64,000 nt of DNA from positions 13,330,001-13,394,000 of the forward strand of contig NC_134161.1 of assembly GCF_033958435.1 (NCBI RefSeq). Reading direction: 5' to 3'. Below are positions 59,401 through 63,628 of this stretch, in pieces (the stretch's first letter is position 1; every line of letters starts with the position of its first letter). A program made the position numbers and the translations under genes. This DNA comes from Carettochelys insculpta. Taxonomy: Eukaryota; Chordata; Testudines; Carettochelyidae. Below the pieces are notes generated by a model that saw nothing but the letters and a program-made list of their open reading frames with translations, had not been told where the DNA came from and made no database searches.

Positions 59401-60607
59401 CATTTGTTCTATCAAGATACAGTCGTAAAATGCTGGGAGTGGGAAACTCAGTTTCTGCGTAATGATAAATACCTGCTGAAGAAGTCTAGCTTCTCATCAT
59501 GGGAGTTGAGGTGCTGTTGAAGCTGTTCTGAGCTCATGAAGCGGCGATTGCATTCATAACATGGCCAGTTCTTCTCTTGGTCTCGGAGGACTACAGCGTA
59601 TGAAGTTGGAAGCATAAATGACAGCACTCCGGTCAGCAACAATTAAATGTTGCAAGTTTTCTCCAAGCCCTTTTGTCCCCAGTGGTCTCTGTAGGCCACA
59701 TTTCTGTATCGAAGAGTAGTGGCCAGCCATCAGTCTACTCTATTGCTCTATGTGGATTGCAAGCTTCATTCTTAGCACCCCTGCTCAAAAGGCTGACATC
59801 AGCTGATTGCAGAAAAACGCAGAAGGTAGCGAATGGGGTGGAGGAATATTTATATTGAAGTTCAGGATAAATTTAATATTTACATTGCTTCCTAACAAAA
59901 TCCCTTCATGACGTTGCATTTCTGAACAATACATAAGACTTTCAAATAAATAATCACTAAAATACAGTCCAAAATAGTCAGAAATGTAAGCCTGACTTAA
60001 AGGGTACCAAAATTAATTCCATTGTATACGTGGTTAAACCTCCTTGAGACTGATGCAATTATTTGAGACAAGTGGTTGCCCACTAAGGATATTTTCTTTG
60101 GTGTAGGTTTGGTTTTGCTGTATTTTACACTGTAAAACAAAATTTCCCAGAAGAACAACTGGAACACAGATATATCATACTGGATCCTTCCATTGGTACT
60201 TTGAGTACAGGACTTCAGCATCAACAGTCACCTGATGCTGTAGAGAAAAGCAACCATCACCTCTGGCCACCTACAGAATATACTTCTATGCATGGGGGGA
60301 ATTCCTTGGCTGCCCCTTTGGTAATTATCTCAAGCCCATAAGCATGAGTTGAATTCTCCTGATTTTAGCATGTATAAGCAAATGGAGGACCCCTTACTGT
60401 AGTGCCAACATAGGGAAAATTCCTATTTGAATTTTTGCCAGAAGGACTGGGACCACTGTTATGATTCATAACATTAGCTGCCTCTTTTTAAAACAACAGC
60501 CAGAGAGACGCAGGACAGAAAAAGACCAAGTTACCTTTCCTCTCCTCCTCTGATATGTCATGGATCTTCTGGTTCACAAACTCTGCATAGGAGGCAGCAT
60601 ACCACAC
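17260..60607 (-). CDS. PRDM10: PRDM10 (PR domain zinc finger protein 10), C-terminal 839 residues
   Basis: Fifteen exons splice in frame without a stop to give 839 residues (numbered w1-w839 here). The order is: the end of the PR/SET-like domain ([10 protein letters not shown], w1); a first C2H2 finger (w35-w55); an arginine-glycine AT-hook-like segment (about w66-w92); an acidic/glutamine-rich linker; nine more C2H2 fingers (about w201-w540); then a serine/threonine/glutamine-rich C-terminus ending in a [18 protein letters not shown] motif. The human protein is about 1150 residues, so the missing N-terminus with most of the PR domain lies to the right of the window. PRDM10 is a nuclear DNA-binding transcription regulator. 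The introns are large (up to 11.7 kb) and repeat-filled. Every junction is GT-AG and all phases agree, so the gene looks functional. Confidence 0.97.
17681..18116. mobile_element. Full-length palindromic GGCTATGTCTACACTAG element
   Basis: The 436 bp form one long inverted repeat, with its centre at about 17895 (CCCCTTATTCC ... GGAATAAGGGG). The ends are GGCTATGTCTACACTAG and CTAGTGTAGACACGGCC. The arms contain AACTTCGAAATGGCCAT and GCATGCTAATGAGGC-type words. The flanks are TCT on the left and TTT on the right, a one-mismatch 3-bp duplication. A close relative lies at 40139-40559. Confidence 0.85.
18562..18685 (+). repeat. 125-bp SINE-like unit
   Basis: It starts TATCAGAGAGATAGCCGTG, contains GTCTTGTGGCACCTTATAGA and CTAACAGATATTTTGGAGC, and ends near GCAAAGACCTGCTTCATT. 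It is the same family and orientation as 52523-52647. Confidence 0.85.
19419..19531 (-). CDS. PRDM10: PRDM10 coding exon, w724-w761
   Basis: Spliced TTCCAG|CATCTG to ACCCAG|GTAAGT. It encodes the end of [17 protein letters not shown], then [20 protein letters not shown]. The first codon is completed by one base from the preceding exon. The [11 protein letters not shown] motif of mammalian PRDM10 is present, with a small VN insertion. Confidence 0.94.
19697..19907 (-). mobile_element. tRNA-derived SINE with CR1-like tail
   Basis: On the minus strand the head reads GGAATAACTCAGTGGTTAGA (box A-like) and later GTGAGTTCAGTCC (box B-like). After an A-rich stretch near 19800 come TGGTAGGTCCTGCTGTGAG and GGGGACTGGACTTGATGACT, typical of a CR1 3' end. 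This matches the turtle/crocodilian tRNA-SINE design. It is not a tRNA gene, because the cloverleaf is decayed. Confidence 0.8.
20212..21033. mobile_element. Solo LTR with 5-bp target duplication CCATC
   Basis: The 822-bp block begins TGTCATGAATG and ends CCTGACA, giving short inverted ends TGTCA/TGACA. CCATC is repeated exactly on both sides (20207-20211 and 21034-21038). There is no internal coding region and no second LTR, so it is a solo LTR left by recombination. A 5-bp duplication is used by Gypsy and by several retrovirus-like groups. The orientation and family cannot be decided by eye. Confidence 0.75.
21425..21600. repeat. MIR-like CORE-SINE remnant
   Basis: CTCATTTTACAGCTGGGCAA followed by GGGGGCTAAGTGACTTG is the recognisable MIR core/tail phrase. 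Upstream, ATCACATAGATCCTC and CTCACAAACCTCTGTGA fit the same element. Confidence 0.6.
21626..21794 (-). CDS. PRDM10: PRDM10 coding exon, w668-w723, glutamine-rich
   Basis: Spliced TTCTAG|GTGGGA to TACC|GTAAGC. It encodes [20 protein letters not shown], then a [20 protein letters not shown] segment and NSFRSY. The run of glutamines is shorter than in mammals as I remember them. Transactivation-type composition. Confidence 0.95.
22285..22450. repeat. MIR-like CORE-SINE remnant
   Basis: It contains GATTTGCCCAAGGTCACACA and then GCTAGTCTGTGGCAG, the best-preserved MIR phrase in the window. It lies in a PRDM10 intron (21795-23565) that otherwise shows nothing recognisable except the copy at 23050-23250. 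Confidence 0.7.
23050..23250. repeat. MIR-like CORE-SINE remnant
   Basis: CTTTATACAGATGGGGAAGA followed by AAGGCACAGAGAGCTGG and CACACCAGGATTAGAACTC. Same family as 22285-22450, more diverged. Confidence 0.65.
23566..23706 (-). CDS. PRDM10: PRDM10 coding exon, w621-w667
   Basis: Spliced TCCTAG|GCTACT to TCACAG|GTATCC. It encodes [20 protein letters not shown], then [20 protein letters not shown] and QSSSQ. 141 bases in phase 0 at both ends. The [10 protein letters not shown] and [13 protein letters not shown] blocks identify it. Confidence 0.95.
23730..23850 (+). repeat. Ancient amniote repeat tail (GTAAACTTGTTGGGGCAAGG)
   Basis: GATTGTAAACTTGTTGGGGC, then AATGCTGAGGACAATGGGGC and ATTACAAATATAAAC resemble the common '...agcaccyagcacaatgggg' tail of old CORE-SINE/L2-like repeats. 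Confidence 0.5.
24005..24540. repeat. MIR-like SINE split by a DNA element
   Basis: The left part, TTTTACAGATGGTGATCC...GCAGAGAGACTAA, and the right part, TTAGTGATCTGCCC then AAATCACACAGGACTC, join into one MIR phrase when 24077-24459 is removed. This confirms both the MIR and the insertion. Confidence 0.7.
24077..24459. mobile_element. GGCAAGTCTACACTAC-type DNA element inserted in a MIR
   Basis: The ends are GGGCAAGTCTACACTAC and (right end, reverse-complemented) GCCCTGGTCTATGCTACG. The flanks are TAA and TTA. The MIR on both sides gives the empty site, so the 383-bp boundary is well supported apart from one base. Confidence 0.75.
24525..25770 (+). mobile_element. CR1 LINE remnant, ORF2 3' half to 3' end
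   Basis: Reading frames in pieces give [29 protein letters not shown] (from the FADDTKLF catalytic motif, D changed to G), [20 protein letters not shown], and [24 protein letters not shown] across a later insertion. It ends in a CR1 3' sequence (GATTCTATGCATCTATGCATC). Frameshifts and the mutated catalytic site show it is dead. The insertion at 25391-25604 interrupts it. Confidence 0.9.
25391..25604. mobile_element. Small hAT-like TIR element nested in the CR1
   Basis: The ends are GTAGGGTTGACAG and CTGGCAACCCTA. TACCTAGGG occurs on both sides (25382-25390 and 25603-25611), so an 8-bp duplication is likely. Removing the insert restores the CR1 reading [11 protein letters not shown]. Inside, TTGGAAAACTTATG pairs with CATAAGTTTTCCAA about 65 bases later, forming a stem-loop. 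Confidence 0.8.
25771..26563 (-). other. PRDM10 intron portion, nothing recognised
   Basis: I see no repeat or coding segment that I can name in this stretch. Confidence 0.5.
26564..26734 (-). CDS. PRDM10: PRDM10 coding exon, w564-w620
   Basis: Spliced CCCTCAG|ACAACA to GCTCAG|GTGGGT. It encodes [40 protein letters not shown] and [17 protein letters not shown], which is nearly the vertebrate PRDM10 sequence. 171 bases, phase 0 at both ends. Confidence 0.97.
26735..27821 (-). other. PRDM10 intron
   Basis: A possible hAT-like fragment lies at 27335-27480 (GGCACAGGTGCCAAGAGTGG, then CGTCGGCATGCAAGGCGGG). A short (AAGC)n run lies at 27175-27195. I see nothing else. Confidence 0.5.
27822..27965 (-). 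CDS. PRDM10: PRDM10 coding exon, w516-w563, end of finger 10
   Basis: Spliced CCATAG|ACCAAG to GTTGTG|GTAAGA. It encodes [20 protein letters not shown], then [20 protein letters not shown] and TTGETVV. The two histidines of the tenth C2H2 finger are HIRKKH; its cysteines are in the preceding exon. Confidence 0.97.
27966..29174 (-). other. PRDM10 intron
   Basis: It holds an old repeat at 28360-28520 (minus-strand phrase TTTCAGAGGTGCTGAACATTC) and a decayed TIR element at 28742-28905 (CAGGGCTTGTCCACGTAGGG ... GACAAGCCTG). The rest is unassigned. Confidence 0.55.
28742..28905. repeat. Small TIR element, CAGGGCTTGTC ends
   Basis: The left end CAGGGCTTGTCCACGTAGGG is answered at the right by CCAAAAGACAAGCCTG. 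The interior has GGTATTCTGAAATAAGA and TTATTCTGTAATATGAATG. The target duplication is unclear. Confidence 0.5.
29175..29375 (-). CDS. PRDM10: PRDM10 coding exon, w449-w515, fingers 9 (end) and 10 (start)
   Basis: Spliced TCACAG|GTATAC to AGCAAG|GTACTG. It encodes [16 protein letters not shown] (C-terminal half of finger 9), a proline-rich linker ([20 protein letters not shown]), [16 protein letters not shown], and [11 protein letters not shown] (first half of finger 10). Two fingers are split across exon borders. Confidence 0.97.
29529..29736. mobile_element. GGCTGTGTCTACACTGG-type element, right end lost
   Basis: It begins GGCTGTGTCTACACTGGAG. The interior is rich in CTGTCGACAGA and CTGTCAACAGA words, as in 35122-35544. 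It breaks off at CTGTCGACAGAAA, where CR1 sequence starts. No right TIR follows. Confidence 0.7.
29737..30148 (+). mobile_element. CR1 LINE 3' end
   Basis: It includes TACAAGGGAAGACTAAAGGA and GGGTTTGTATAGTTTGGAAA (the [12 protein letters not shown] region), GGCATAACAGTTTTCAAGTA, AATTGCCCTGGGAGG, and a CR1 3' end (GGGCTGAACTTCATGACCTC) reaching TAGTATTCTGTTTCTA. Frames are broken. Confidence 0.85.
30322..30432 (-). CDS. PRDM10: PRDM10 coding exon, w412-w448, fingers 8 (end) and 9 (start)
   Basis: Spliced TCTTAG|GTGAAC to GATAAG|GTATGT. It encodes [20 protein letters not shown] and [17 protein letters not shown]. 111 bases, phase 0. It carries the histidines of finger 8 and the cysteine pair of finger 9. 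Confidence 0.97.
30433..31552 (-). other. PRDM10 intron
   Basis: A purine-rich simple tract (A and G runs) lies at about 31111-31170. I recognise nothing else. Confidence 0.5.
31553..31732 (-). CDS. PRDM10: PRDM10 coding exon, w352-w411, fingers 7 (end) and 8 (start)
   Basis: Spliced AAACAG|AGGAAA to ATGCTG|GTTAGT, a GTTAGT donor that is weaker than its neighbours. It encodes [40 protein letters not shown] and [20 protein letters not shown]. 180 bases, phase 0. Confidence 0.97.
31733..33530 (-). other. PRDM10 intron
   Basis: It holds a decayed GTCTACAC-type element at about 32130-32440, ending near TTTAGTGTAGACTTTGCCT, and a MIR-like SINE at 32820-33040. The rest is unassigned. Confidence 0.6.
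32820..33040. repeat. MIR-like CORE-SINE remnant
   Basis: CCATTTTACAGAGGGGGAAA, TTGAAGCCTAGAGAAATTAA and GTGACTTGCCCAAAGCCACA follow the MIR phrase closely. Confidence 0.7.
33531..33686 (-). CDS. PRDM10: PRDM10 coding exon, w300-w351, fingers 5 (end), 6 and 7 (start)
   Basis: Spliced CTGCCAG|GTGAAG to TTCAAG|GTAATG. It encodes [15 protein letters not shown], finger 6 ([21 protein letters not shown], 21 residues, shown here by its C-x2-C-x12-H-x3-H spacing), and CSTCGKQFK of finger 7. 156 bases, phase 0. Confidence 0.97.
33687..36019 (-). other. PRDM10 intron
   Basis: It contains a 423-bp TIR element (35122-35544). The rest shows no feature that I can name. Confidence 0.6.
35122..35544. mobile_element. 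TACGGCTACACTA-type DNA element with TAG duplication
   Basis: The left end is GGATACGGCTACACTATA; the right end, reverse-complemented, is AGCTACAGCTACACTAGC. TAG flanks both sides (35119-35121 and 35545-35547). The interior repeats CTGTCAACAGA and TTTTGTTGACAAAA words, giving internal self-complementarity. Confidence 0.75.
36020..36367 (-). CDS. PRDM10: PRDM10 coding exon, w184-w299, fingers 2-4 and start of 5
   Basis: Spliced TTTCAG|AATGCA to ATCCAG|GTGAGT. It is the longest exon (348 bases, phase 0). It encodes [17 protein letters not shown], then three complete C2H2 fingers starting [16 protein letters not shown] and CIFCPESF, and the cysteine half of a fourth ([13 protein letters not shown]). 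Human has CDLCNKGFISSTSLESHMK in the third finger; here it is [19 protein letters not shown]. Confidence 0.98.
36433..36745. mobile_element. CAGGTTGAACCTCTC-family TIR element
   Basis: The ends are CAGGCTGAACTTCTCTAATC and GATTAGAGAGGTTTGATCTA. The interior (GGCCAAGTTTCCCATGGTCC, TCTTAGTGTTCTGTGCTGTT, AATTTACCCCTAAATGTCTT) is shared with 45263-45602 and, inverted, with 58557-58879. The right flank has TA; the left has lost it. Confidence 0.8.
36775..36990. repeat. MIR-like CORE-SINE remnant
   Basis: It contains CCATTATACAGATGGAGAAG, TCAGGCAGAGGACAG and CCTAAAGTCACAAAGTGAGA, a diverged MIR phrase. Confidence 0.55.
36991..39419 (-). other. PRDM10 intron portion, mostly unassigned
   Basis: A pyrimidine-rich simple tract lies at 37615-37680. 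A GC-rich, GCTGCCAGCCC-type low-complexity block lies at 38820-39000 and produces several spurious open frames. The rest is AT-rich with nothing recognised. Confidence 0.5.
39420..39650. repeat. Inverted pair of SINE-like units
   Basis: A plus-oriented unit (39420-39537, GTAGCTTCAGAAACAACAAG ... AAGACCCACTTCCTCAGATT) faces a minus-oriented, shorter unit (39564-39650, AATCTGAGGAAGTGGGTCTT ... GTTAGTCTTTAAGGTGCTAC). The two can pair over about 85 bases with a spacer of about 25 bases, so the PRDM10 intron RNA can form a long hairpin here. Confidence 0.8.
40139..40559. mobile_element. Full-length palindromic GGCTATGTCTACACTAG element with CTT duplication
   Basis: The 421 bp are one near-perfect inverted repeat of the same family as 17681-18116. 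CTT is duplicated exactly (40136-40138 and 40560-40562). The ends are GGCTATGTCTACACTAGCCC and GGGCTAGTGTAGACACGGCC. The centre is near 40355. No protein is encoded; the apparent frames are mirror images. Confidence 0.9.
40736..41032. mobile_element. GGTCTGGTCTACATG-type DNA element
   Basis: The left end GGTCTGGTCTACATGTTCC is answered at the right by CCCTAGTGTAGACCTGGAC. It is related to 10990-11245, 32130-32440 and 51772-52064 by the interior phrase CATAGCTGGAGTTGTGTAA. The duplication is not clear. Confidence 0.65.
41131..41296. mobile_element. 166-bp hAT-type element with perfect 8-bp duplication
   Basis: The ends are TAGTGGTTCCTAACC and GGTTGGGAACTGCTG. CTCTAGAA occurs exactly on both sides (41123-41130 and 41297-41304). 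The 8-bp duplication and short TIRs fit hAT. Too short to encode a transposase. Confidence 0.85.
41305..42410 (-). other. PRDM10 intron portion, nothing recognised
   Basis: I see a T run and an A run at about 41818-41860 (TTTTTTTTTTGTTAGG and an A12 tract), but no named element. Confidence 0.5.
42411..43313. mobile_element. TA-flanked TIR element carrying an internal minisatellite
   Basis: It starts CAGTAAACCTCCAAGATATG after TA and ends CATGGGCTACCTG before TA. The TA duplication and CAGTAAACC end are reminiscent of pogo/Tigger-like elements. Most of the interior (about 42580-43240) is an imperfect tandem array whose units share CTGGTCAGTTTCCC and GGGAGCTGGGAACCAG words. All open frames here are repeat-derived. 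Confidence 0.6.
43366..43641. mobile_element. GGCTATGTCTAGACTGC-type DNA element
   Basis: The ends are GGCTATGTCTAGACTGC and ATTCTAGACACAGCC. The flanks are TAT and TGT (one mismatch). The interior has CTCCTGACAGAAGTCTG-like words. 276 bp. Confidence 0.7.
43642..48119 (-). other. PRDM10 intron portion
   Basis: The TIR element at 45263-45602 and old repeat phrases (45130-45200 ACCTGATCCAACACCCACTG; 47230-47320 CAAATTCTACACTTAG) are present. The intervals 43650-45060 and 45610-47200 show nothing recognisable. Confidence 0.55.
45263..45602. mobile_element. CAGGTTGAACCTCTC-family TIR element
   Basis: A TA precedes CAAGACTGAACCTCTTTAGTCC. The right end is AAACTAGAGAGTTCATGAACTGT. Its interior is collinear with 36433-36745. 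The two copies have diverged visibly, so the family is old. Confidence 0.75.
48120..48347 (-). CDS. PRDM10: PRDM10 coding exon, w108-w183, linker between finger 1 and finger 2
   Basis: Spliced TTTCAG|GACTTG to ATTCGG|GTAAGT. It encodes [20 protein letters not shown], a glutamine/glutamate/proline-rich stretch ([20 protein letters not shown]) and [15 protein letters not shown]. This is the most diverged exon against human, and a few residues shorter as I remember it. The ends (DLLHF and [12 protein letters not shown]) are conserved. 228 bases, phase 0. Confidence 0.95.
48348..50540 (-). other. PRDM10 intron portion
   Basis: A degraded tRNA-SINE or CR1 tail lies at 49268-49440 (GTTCAAATC box-B-like word, then GGAGGTCAGATTAGATGATG). 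A pogo-like end lies at 50194-50295 (TA then CAGCAGAACCCCGTG). The rest is unassigned. Confidence 0.5.
49268..49440 (+). repeat. Degraded SINE or CR1 tail
   Basis: AAGGGTTCAAATCGTGCTTT resembles a box-B region. GCAGGAGGTCAGATTAGATG and CTTCTGACTTCAAAAG resemble the CR1-like tail of the turtle tRNA-SINE. Confidence 0.45.
50540..51600 (-). mobile_element. CR1 LINE remnant, reverse-transcriptase region
   Basis: On the minus strand, 51291-50896 encodes [20 protein letters not shown] (the [12 protein letters not shown] motif with D changed to G), then [14 protein letters not shown]. Further on (50870-50720) the sequence matches CR1 3' ORF sequence, including the phrase read on the plus strand as AGGGAGACCAGAACTGCAT. 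A TTTA simple repeat interrupts it at 50583-50640. Dead copy. Confidence 0.8.
51772..52064. mobile_element. GGCCAGGTCTACATTAG-type DNA element with TGA duplication
   Basis: The left end is GGCCAGGTCTACATTAGAC; the right end, reverse-complemented, is GGGTACATCTTCACTAC. TGA flanks both sides (51769-51771 and 52065-52067). The interior has a 20-base-scale palindrome, GGGAGGTCAACGGGAGA...TCTCCCGTTGACCTCCC. Confidence 0.7.
52523..52647 (+). repeat. 125-bp SINE-like unit with 12-bp duplication
   Basis: AATAATAATATG is repeated exactly at 52511-52522 and 52648-52659. This fixes the unit as TATCAGAGAGGTAGCCATGG to GACCTGCTTTGTCAGATGC. There is no poly-A tail. The long duplication indicates target-primed insertion. 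Reference copy for this family in the window. Confidence 0.9.
52933..55668 (-). mobile_element. Young CR1 LINE, 5'-truncated, with intact reverse-transcriptase frame
   Basis: Inserted in the element 52671-56092. The 3' end (52933) carries about three copies of the octamer TTCTTATG, the CR1 type of tail. The ORF2 frame is open without a stop from the 5' truncation point to its natural stop. No poly-A and no clear target duplication are seen, as usual for CR1. ORF1 and the first part of the endonuclease are missing. Confidence 0.93.
53130..55631 (-). CDS. CR1 ORF2 protein, C-terminal 833 residues (endonuclease end plus reverse transcriptase)
   Basis: The frame counted from its first Met (55631) has 833 codons and stays open upstream of that Met to about 55668. 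The endonuclease part shows GDFN (39-42) and SDH (107-109), the last catalytic motifs of APE-type endonucleases. Its N-terminal third is gone. The reverse transcriptase has FKKG and NYRPISLTS (about 395-412), [14 protein letters not shown] with D477, [13 protein letters not shown] (about 533-545) and FADD (563-566), so the catalytic aspartates are all present. The C-terminus has [20 protein letters not shown]. It looks enzymatically plausible but cannot be autonomous without the 5' part. No host function is suggested. Confidence 0.93.
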   Translation of the reverse strand: MNMALGIYYRPPNQDSDSDAEMLREIREAIKIKNTVIIGDFNYPHIDWVHVTSGRDSEIKFLDALNDCFLEQLVQEPTRGESILDLVLTGTQDLVQEVTVTGPLGNSDHNIITFNIPVLGRTPQRSNTLAFNFKKGNYTKMRKLVKQKLKGRVIKLKSLEAAWKLFKDTILEAQLKCIPQIKKHRKRPNKEPPWLNSHVKKAVREKRAAFKKWKSNPSEENRKEHKHSQINCHNVVRKAKKEFEEQLAKNSKNNSKMFFKYIRSRKPAKKAVGPLDDKDIKGAIKEDSAIAERLNDFFASVFTAEDVTEVPKSEPAFLGDKSEELTQIEVTLEEVLELIDKLNSNKSPGPDGIHPRILKELKCEIAELLTVVCNLSFKSTLVPNDWKTANITPIFKKGSRGDPGNYRPISLTSAPGKLVETLVKSKIARHIEEHELLGKSQHGFCRGKSCLSNLLEFFEGVNKHADKGHPVDIIYLDFQKAFDTVPHQRLLCKLGGHGIGGKVLSWIGNWLKDRKQRVGINGKFSQWRGVTSGVPQGSVLGPILFNLFINDLENEVSSEVAKFADDTKLFRTVKSKRDCEELQKDLSKLSDWAAKWQMKFNVGKCKVMHVGKNNANYTYYMMGSNLATTDQERDLGVIVDSSLKTSTQCAAAVSKANRMLGIIKKGIDNKTKDIILPLYKTMVRPHLEYCVQMWSPHLKKDILALEKVQKRATKMIRGLERVPYGERLERLGLFSLEKRRLRGDMIEVYKIMNGVEKVNIEKLFTFSHNTRTRGHQMKLMGSRFKTNKRKFFFTQRTVNLWNSLPEEAVKARTLLGFKKELDKFLQVRSINGY
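56601..57580 (-). other. PRDM10 intron portion, unassigned
   Basis: It may include further decayed LINE sequence continuing from 56600; for example, the CCCAGTGAGAACCTAGCAG and CACATGCATGACCATCAG words at 57200-57245 resemble the LINE untranslated region. I cannot place it. Confidence 0.35.
57581..57869. mobile_element. GGCCTGGTCTGAACTAGA-type DNA element with CTA duplication
   Basis: The ends are GGCCTGGTCTGAACTAGAG and TTCTAGTGTCAACCTGGCC. CTA is exact on both sides (57578-57580 and 57870-57872). 289 bp, non-coding. Confidence 0.8.
58210..58339 (-). CDS. PRDM10: PRDM10 coding exon, w64-w107, arginine-glycine/AT-hook-like segment
   Basis: Spliced TCTGCAG|AGCGAG to ACACAG|GTATTC. It encodes [20 protein letters not shown], then [20 protein letters not shown] and GTQ. 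The PGRPPK core resembles an AT-hook, and the RG repeats suggest nucleic-acid binding (inference). The first codon is split, with two bases from the preceding exon. Confidence 0.96.
58557..58879. mobile_element. CAGGTTGAACCTCTCTAATC TIR element, reference copy, TA duplication
   Basis: This is the best copy of the family. It starts CAGGTTGAACCTCTCTAATC and ends GATTAGAGAGGTTCAACCTG, a perfect 20-base inverted repeat, with TA on each side (58555-58556 and 58880-58881). TA duplication points to the Tc1/mariner/pogo group. The interior is in the opposite orientation to 36433-36745. It encodes no protein. Confidence 0.88.
58882..59472 (-). other. PRDM10 intron portion
   Basis: It contains an old repeat-like stretch (59130-59400) with TTTCACTGACTTCAATAGGG and TTCTGTAAAGCACCATGAAG. 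No gene signal. Confidence 0.45.
59473..59590 (-). CDS. PRDM10: PRDM10 coding exon, w25-w63, first C2H2 finger
   Basis: Spliced GCTGTAG|TCCTCC to AGCAG|GTATTT. It encodes [10 protein letters not shown], then the finger with C35, C38, H51 and H55 (C-x2-C-x12-H-x3-H), then DEKLDFFS. In PRDM proteins a finger placed just after the PR domain, apart from the main array, is typical. Confidence 0.97.
59591..60534 (-). other. PRDM10 intron, nothing recognised
   Basis: No named repeat or coding segment is visible in these 944 bases. Confidence 0.5.
60535..60607 (-). CDS. PRDM10: PRDM10 coding exon, w1-w24, end of the PR domain
   Basis: Spliced CTCTAG|GTGTGG to AAAG|GTAACT. It encodes [20 protein letters not shown] and EERK. 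VWYA is the conserved last motif of PR/SET-like domains in PRDM proteins. The upstream PR-domain exons are not in the remaining 3.4 kb, so they lie outside the window. Confidence 0.96.
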
Positions 60608-62689
60608 CTAGAGCAGACACAAGGCAAAAAGGCATTTTCTTTGATGGTCCCAAATTGAAGGGAATTCCTGGAAGGCTTTTTTCAAGCATTGTGTTTAGTC
60701 CTCTCCTCTGACCTAGTAATTTGCATCGCTTCTCTTACCCTCAGTAAAGCCGACTGAGCTTAATGTCCCCCCACCAAAGAATTAAAGAGCATTGCTCCCA
60801 AAGTGTATCCATTTAATTTTCAGGTATCATTTCCTAATATGAATCTTCATCTTATACATTGTAGCCACTACTTGGAAAGGAAATGAGGTTAATCTCACTA
60901 GACTTGACTATATGATCCTAAAACAGGTGGGGGGAAGCTACGGGCTCTGGGCTGGGTCTGGCCCATGGCTTGCTTGGATCTGGCCCCCAAAGCTTGAAGC
61001 GTGGCAGGGAGCAGCTTGCCCGCACGGATGGGGTGTGAGCACCAGCTCCTCTCTGCGTGGGATGGGAGAGGGAGGCCCGAGCCCCATAGGCCAGATCCAG
61101 GCAAGCTGGGGGTGGGTCCAGCCCATGTGGTCTGCCTGGAGGGGGCGAAAGCAGTTTTGTAACCTGTTGCTCCCCCTCCCACTGGCTGGGTGGACGGGCA
61201 CACAGGGAAGTGCTAGCCTGGAGCTCCCTCCCTCCTGCTTTCATTAGCTGGAACTGCGGGGTGGGGGTGGGGGGGTGGAGCTAAATGTACTCCTGGGGAG
61301 CAGCACCAGAAAAGCGCCCCACACCCATCACCCTCAGGCACCCCTCCCACTCAGAATCCCCCATCCCCAGAACAGTCCTGTGCCCAAACTCCAGCACAGA
61401 CCCCCATGACTAGCCCATTCCTGCACCCTCTCTCTCACCAACCCCCAACCTTAAGCCCCCTCCTATACCCTACCTCCCTCTCAGACCCTGCACCCCCACC
61501 CCACTCCTATACCTTCTCTCCCACCCAGATCCCTGACTCTCAGCCTGCTCCTGGACCCCATTCCTGCCCAGAACTCGTGCCCCCAACCTCTCCTGCACCC
61601 TACCTCCCACCCAGACCCTGCACACCCACCCATGGCCCAGTCCTACACCCTCTCCCTCCCCCATTTTTGTCCACACTGCAGATCCTACGGAGTCCCACAA
61701 AATCTACTAACCCCAATCCCACAAAAAAAATAATCTGGCCTAGGGGAAGCCCTGAACCTCAGTCCTCCCTCCCCATCCCACCAAAGGGCTTGAGTGCAAG
61801 GGGAGTGAGGTGTCTCAGTCAGGGACATCATCAGTGAGGGTTGGGTTGTTGTTTTTTTTCTTCAAACTGTTGTGTGAACTCCAACTGACTTTTCTGTGGG
61901 TCAGTGACCCCCAAACCCTGAAAAGGTTGACCTGCTGCCTTGTATATCATGTATATGGTATACATGTTTAGGAGGGATTCTTCAAGAAGAGATGGTCTTT
62001 CTTCTCTTTACAGACAACATGCAGAGTGGCATGCAGGGATTAATTTAAAATGCATCTAAGGTAACAATGGATTGGAGAATCATGCTCCTGCATCCCAAAG
62101 AAAAACCTGGACTCCCTGTAATTTAGAAAACAGGGATTTAGGAAGCCAAGTGAAGAGGGAAGAGCAGAAAGCAAGACGGATAATTACTACAGTTTGGATA
62201 AGGATTTTAGCAGAGGCAGGGTTCTGGTAATAGTTCAGAGGTTACCAACGCATCTCACTGAAGCTTACAAATGGTTTGTTTAGATGAGCCTTAAACTGGA
62301 TTTTAGGCTATGACTATACTAGGGAGCTTACAGCAATGTAGCTGCACCAACACAACTGTGCCACTGTATGATCTCTCATGTAGCTATTCTGTGCCAACAG
62401 GTGAGAGCTCTCTCATCAGCATGATTGGTCCACCTCCAACATGGTGAGGGGAGCCCTCTCACCAACAGTGCTGCTCACATCGGTGCTGATGTTGGTGTAA
62501 CTTATGTCTCTCGGAGGTAGTTTACTCATGCCCCTGAGCCACCTAAGTTCTGCAACATACGCTGTAGAGTGAGAGACTTGAGACACGTGTTTCTCTCCTG
62601 GAAGGGCTGAGTTCATTGCAATAGCAGAAGCCTAAACCATGCTCTTGCTGGACACATTGGCAGGTGTTTGTTCCTTCCTGTGCACCTCA
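60608..62689 (-). other. PRDM10 intron with GC-rich repeats
   Basis: 60900-61290 is an unclassified GC-rich repeat (TCTGGCCCCCAAAGCTTG and similar). 61290-61840 is a C-rich array. 62308-62585 begins GGCTATGACTATACTAGGG and may be a decayed GTCTACACT-type element without its right end. The remainder is unassigned. Confidence 0.55.
61290..61840 (+). repeat. C-rich degenerate tandem array
   Basis: It repeats CAGACCCTGCACCCCC, CCCACTCCTATACC and TCTCTCCCACCCAGA at roughly 30-45 base spacing. The 143-residue proline-rich open frame at 61406-61837 is produced by this array. Confidence 0.75.
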
Positions 62690-63628
62690 GGCAGAGGACA
62701 AACATTTCTGGATAAATAATCTAAGACACAGACAAACACCTACAAGGCCTTTACCAAGAATTCTTAGAACTACAATACCCACCAGAGGAAGTGAGGAAAC
62801 AGATTGACAGGTACTCAGAAGCCACCTGCTATAAGACAGACCCAACAAGGAAAATAATCAAACACCACCACAGGCCCCAGCTAAAACCTCTCCAGTGTAT
62901 CATCAGCAATCCACAACCCATCCTGGACAATGATCCGTCACTCTCACAGATCTCGGGAGGCAGGCCTGTCCTCGCCTACAGACAGCCCGCCAACCTGAAA
63001 CAAATTCTCACCAGCAACTATAGACCACACCACAGTAAGTCTAACTCAGGAACCAACCCTGCAACAAACCTCAGGGCCTACTCTGCCCACATGTCTACAC
63101 CAGCAACACTGTCACAGGACCCAACCACATCAGCCACACCATAAGGGGCTCACTCACTTGAACATCTACTAATGTAATATACGCCATCATGTGCCAGCAA
63201 TGCTTCTCTGCCAAACTGGACAGTCTCTATGTAAAAGAATAAATGGACACAAATCAGATATCAGGAATGGTAACATACACAAACCTGTAGGGGAACACTT
63301 CAATCTCTCTGGACACTTTATCAGATTTAGAAGTAGCCATTCTGCAACAAAAAGCTTCAAAAACAGACTGCAAAGACAAACTGCAGAGCCGCAGATCATT
63401 TGCAAATCTGACATCAATCAATGACTGAACAAAGACTGCGAACGGCTGGCCAGCTACAAAAGCAGTTGCTCCTCTCTCAGTGTACACACCTCCATACAAG
63501 CTGCTGGAAGTGGGCCACATCCTCCCTGACTTAATTGACCTCATTAACTCTGACCTTCCTCTTGATTGGTACTCCCCTTTTTTCATGTGCCTGCATATTT
63601 ATACCTGCCTCTGGAACTTCCACACCAT
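62690..63628 (+). mobile_element. Penelope-like retroelement remnant with GIY-YIG endonuclease region
   Basis: The frames in order give KTDKHLQGLYQEFLELQYP, then (62791-63144) HHHRPQLKPLQCIISNPQPI, LAYRQPANLKQILTSNYRPH, and in another frame (63191-63424) QTGQSLCKRINGHKSDIRNG, KPVGEHFNLSGH. The last block matches the GIY-YIG endonuclease end of vertebrate Penelope-like elements of the Neptune type. Frames shift at least twice, so it is dead. The reverse-transcriptase part is absent; the copy is 5'-truncated. Confidence 0.8.

Noticed and set aside
61406..61837. 143-residue open frame
   Set aside because: A proline-rich product of a C-rich tandem array.
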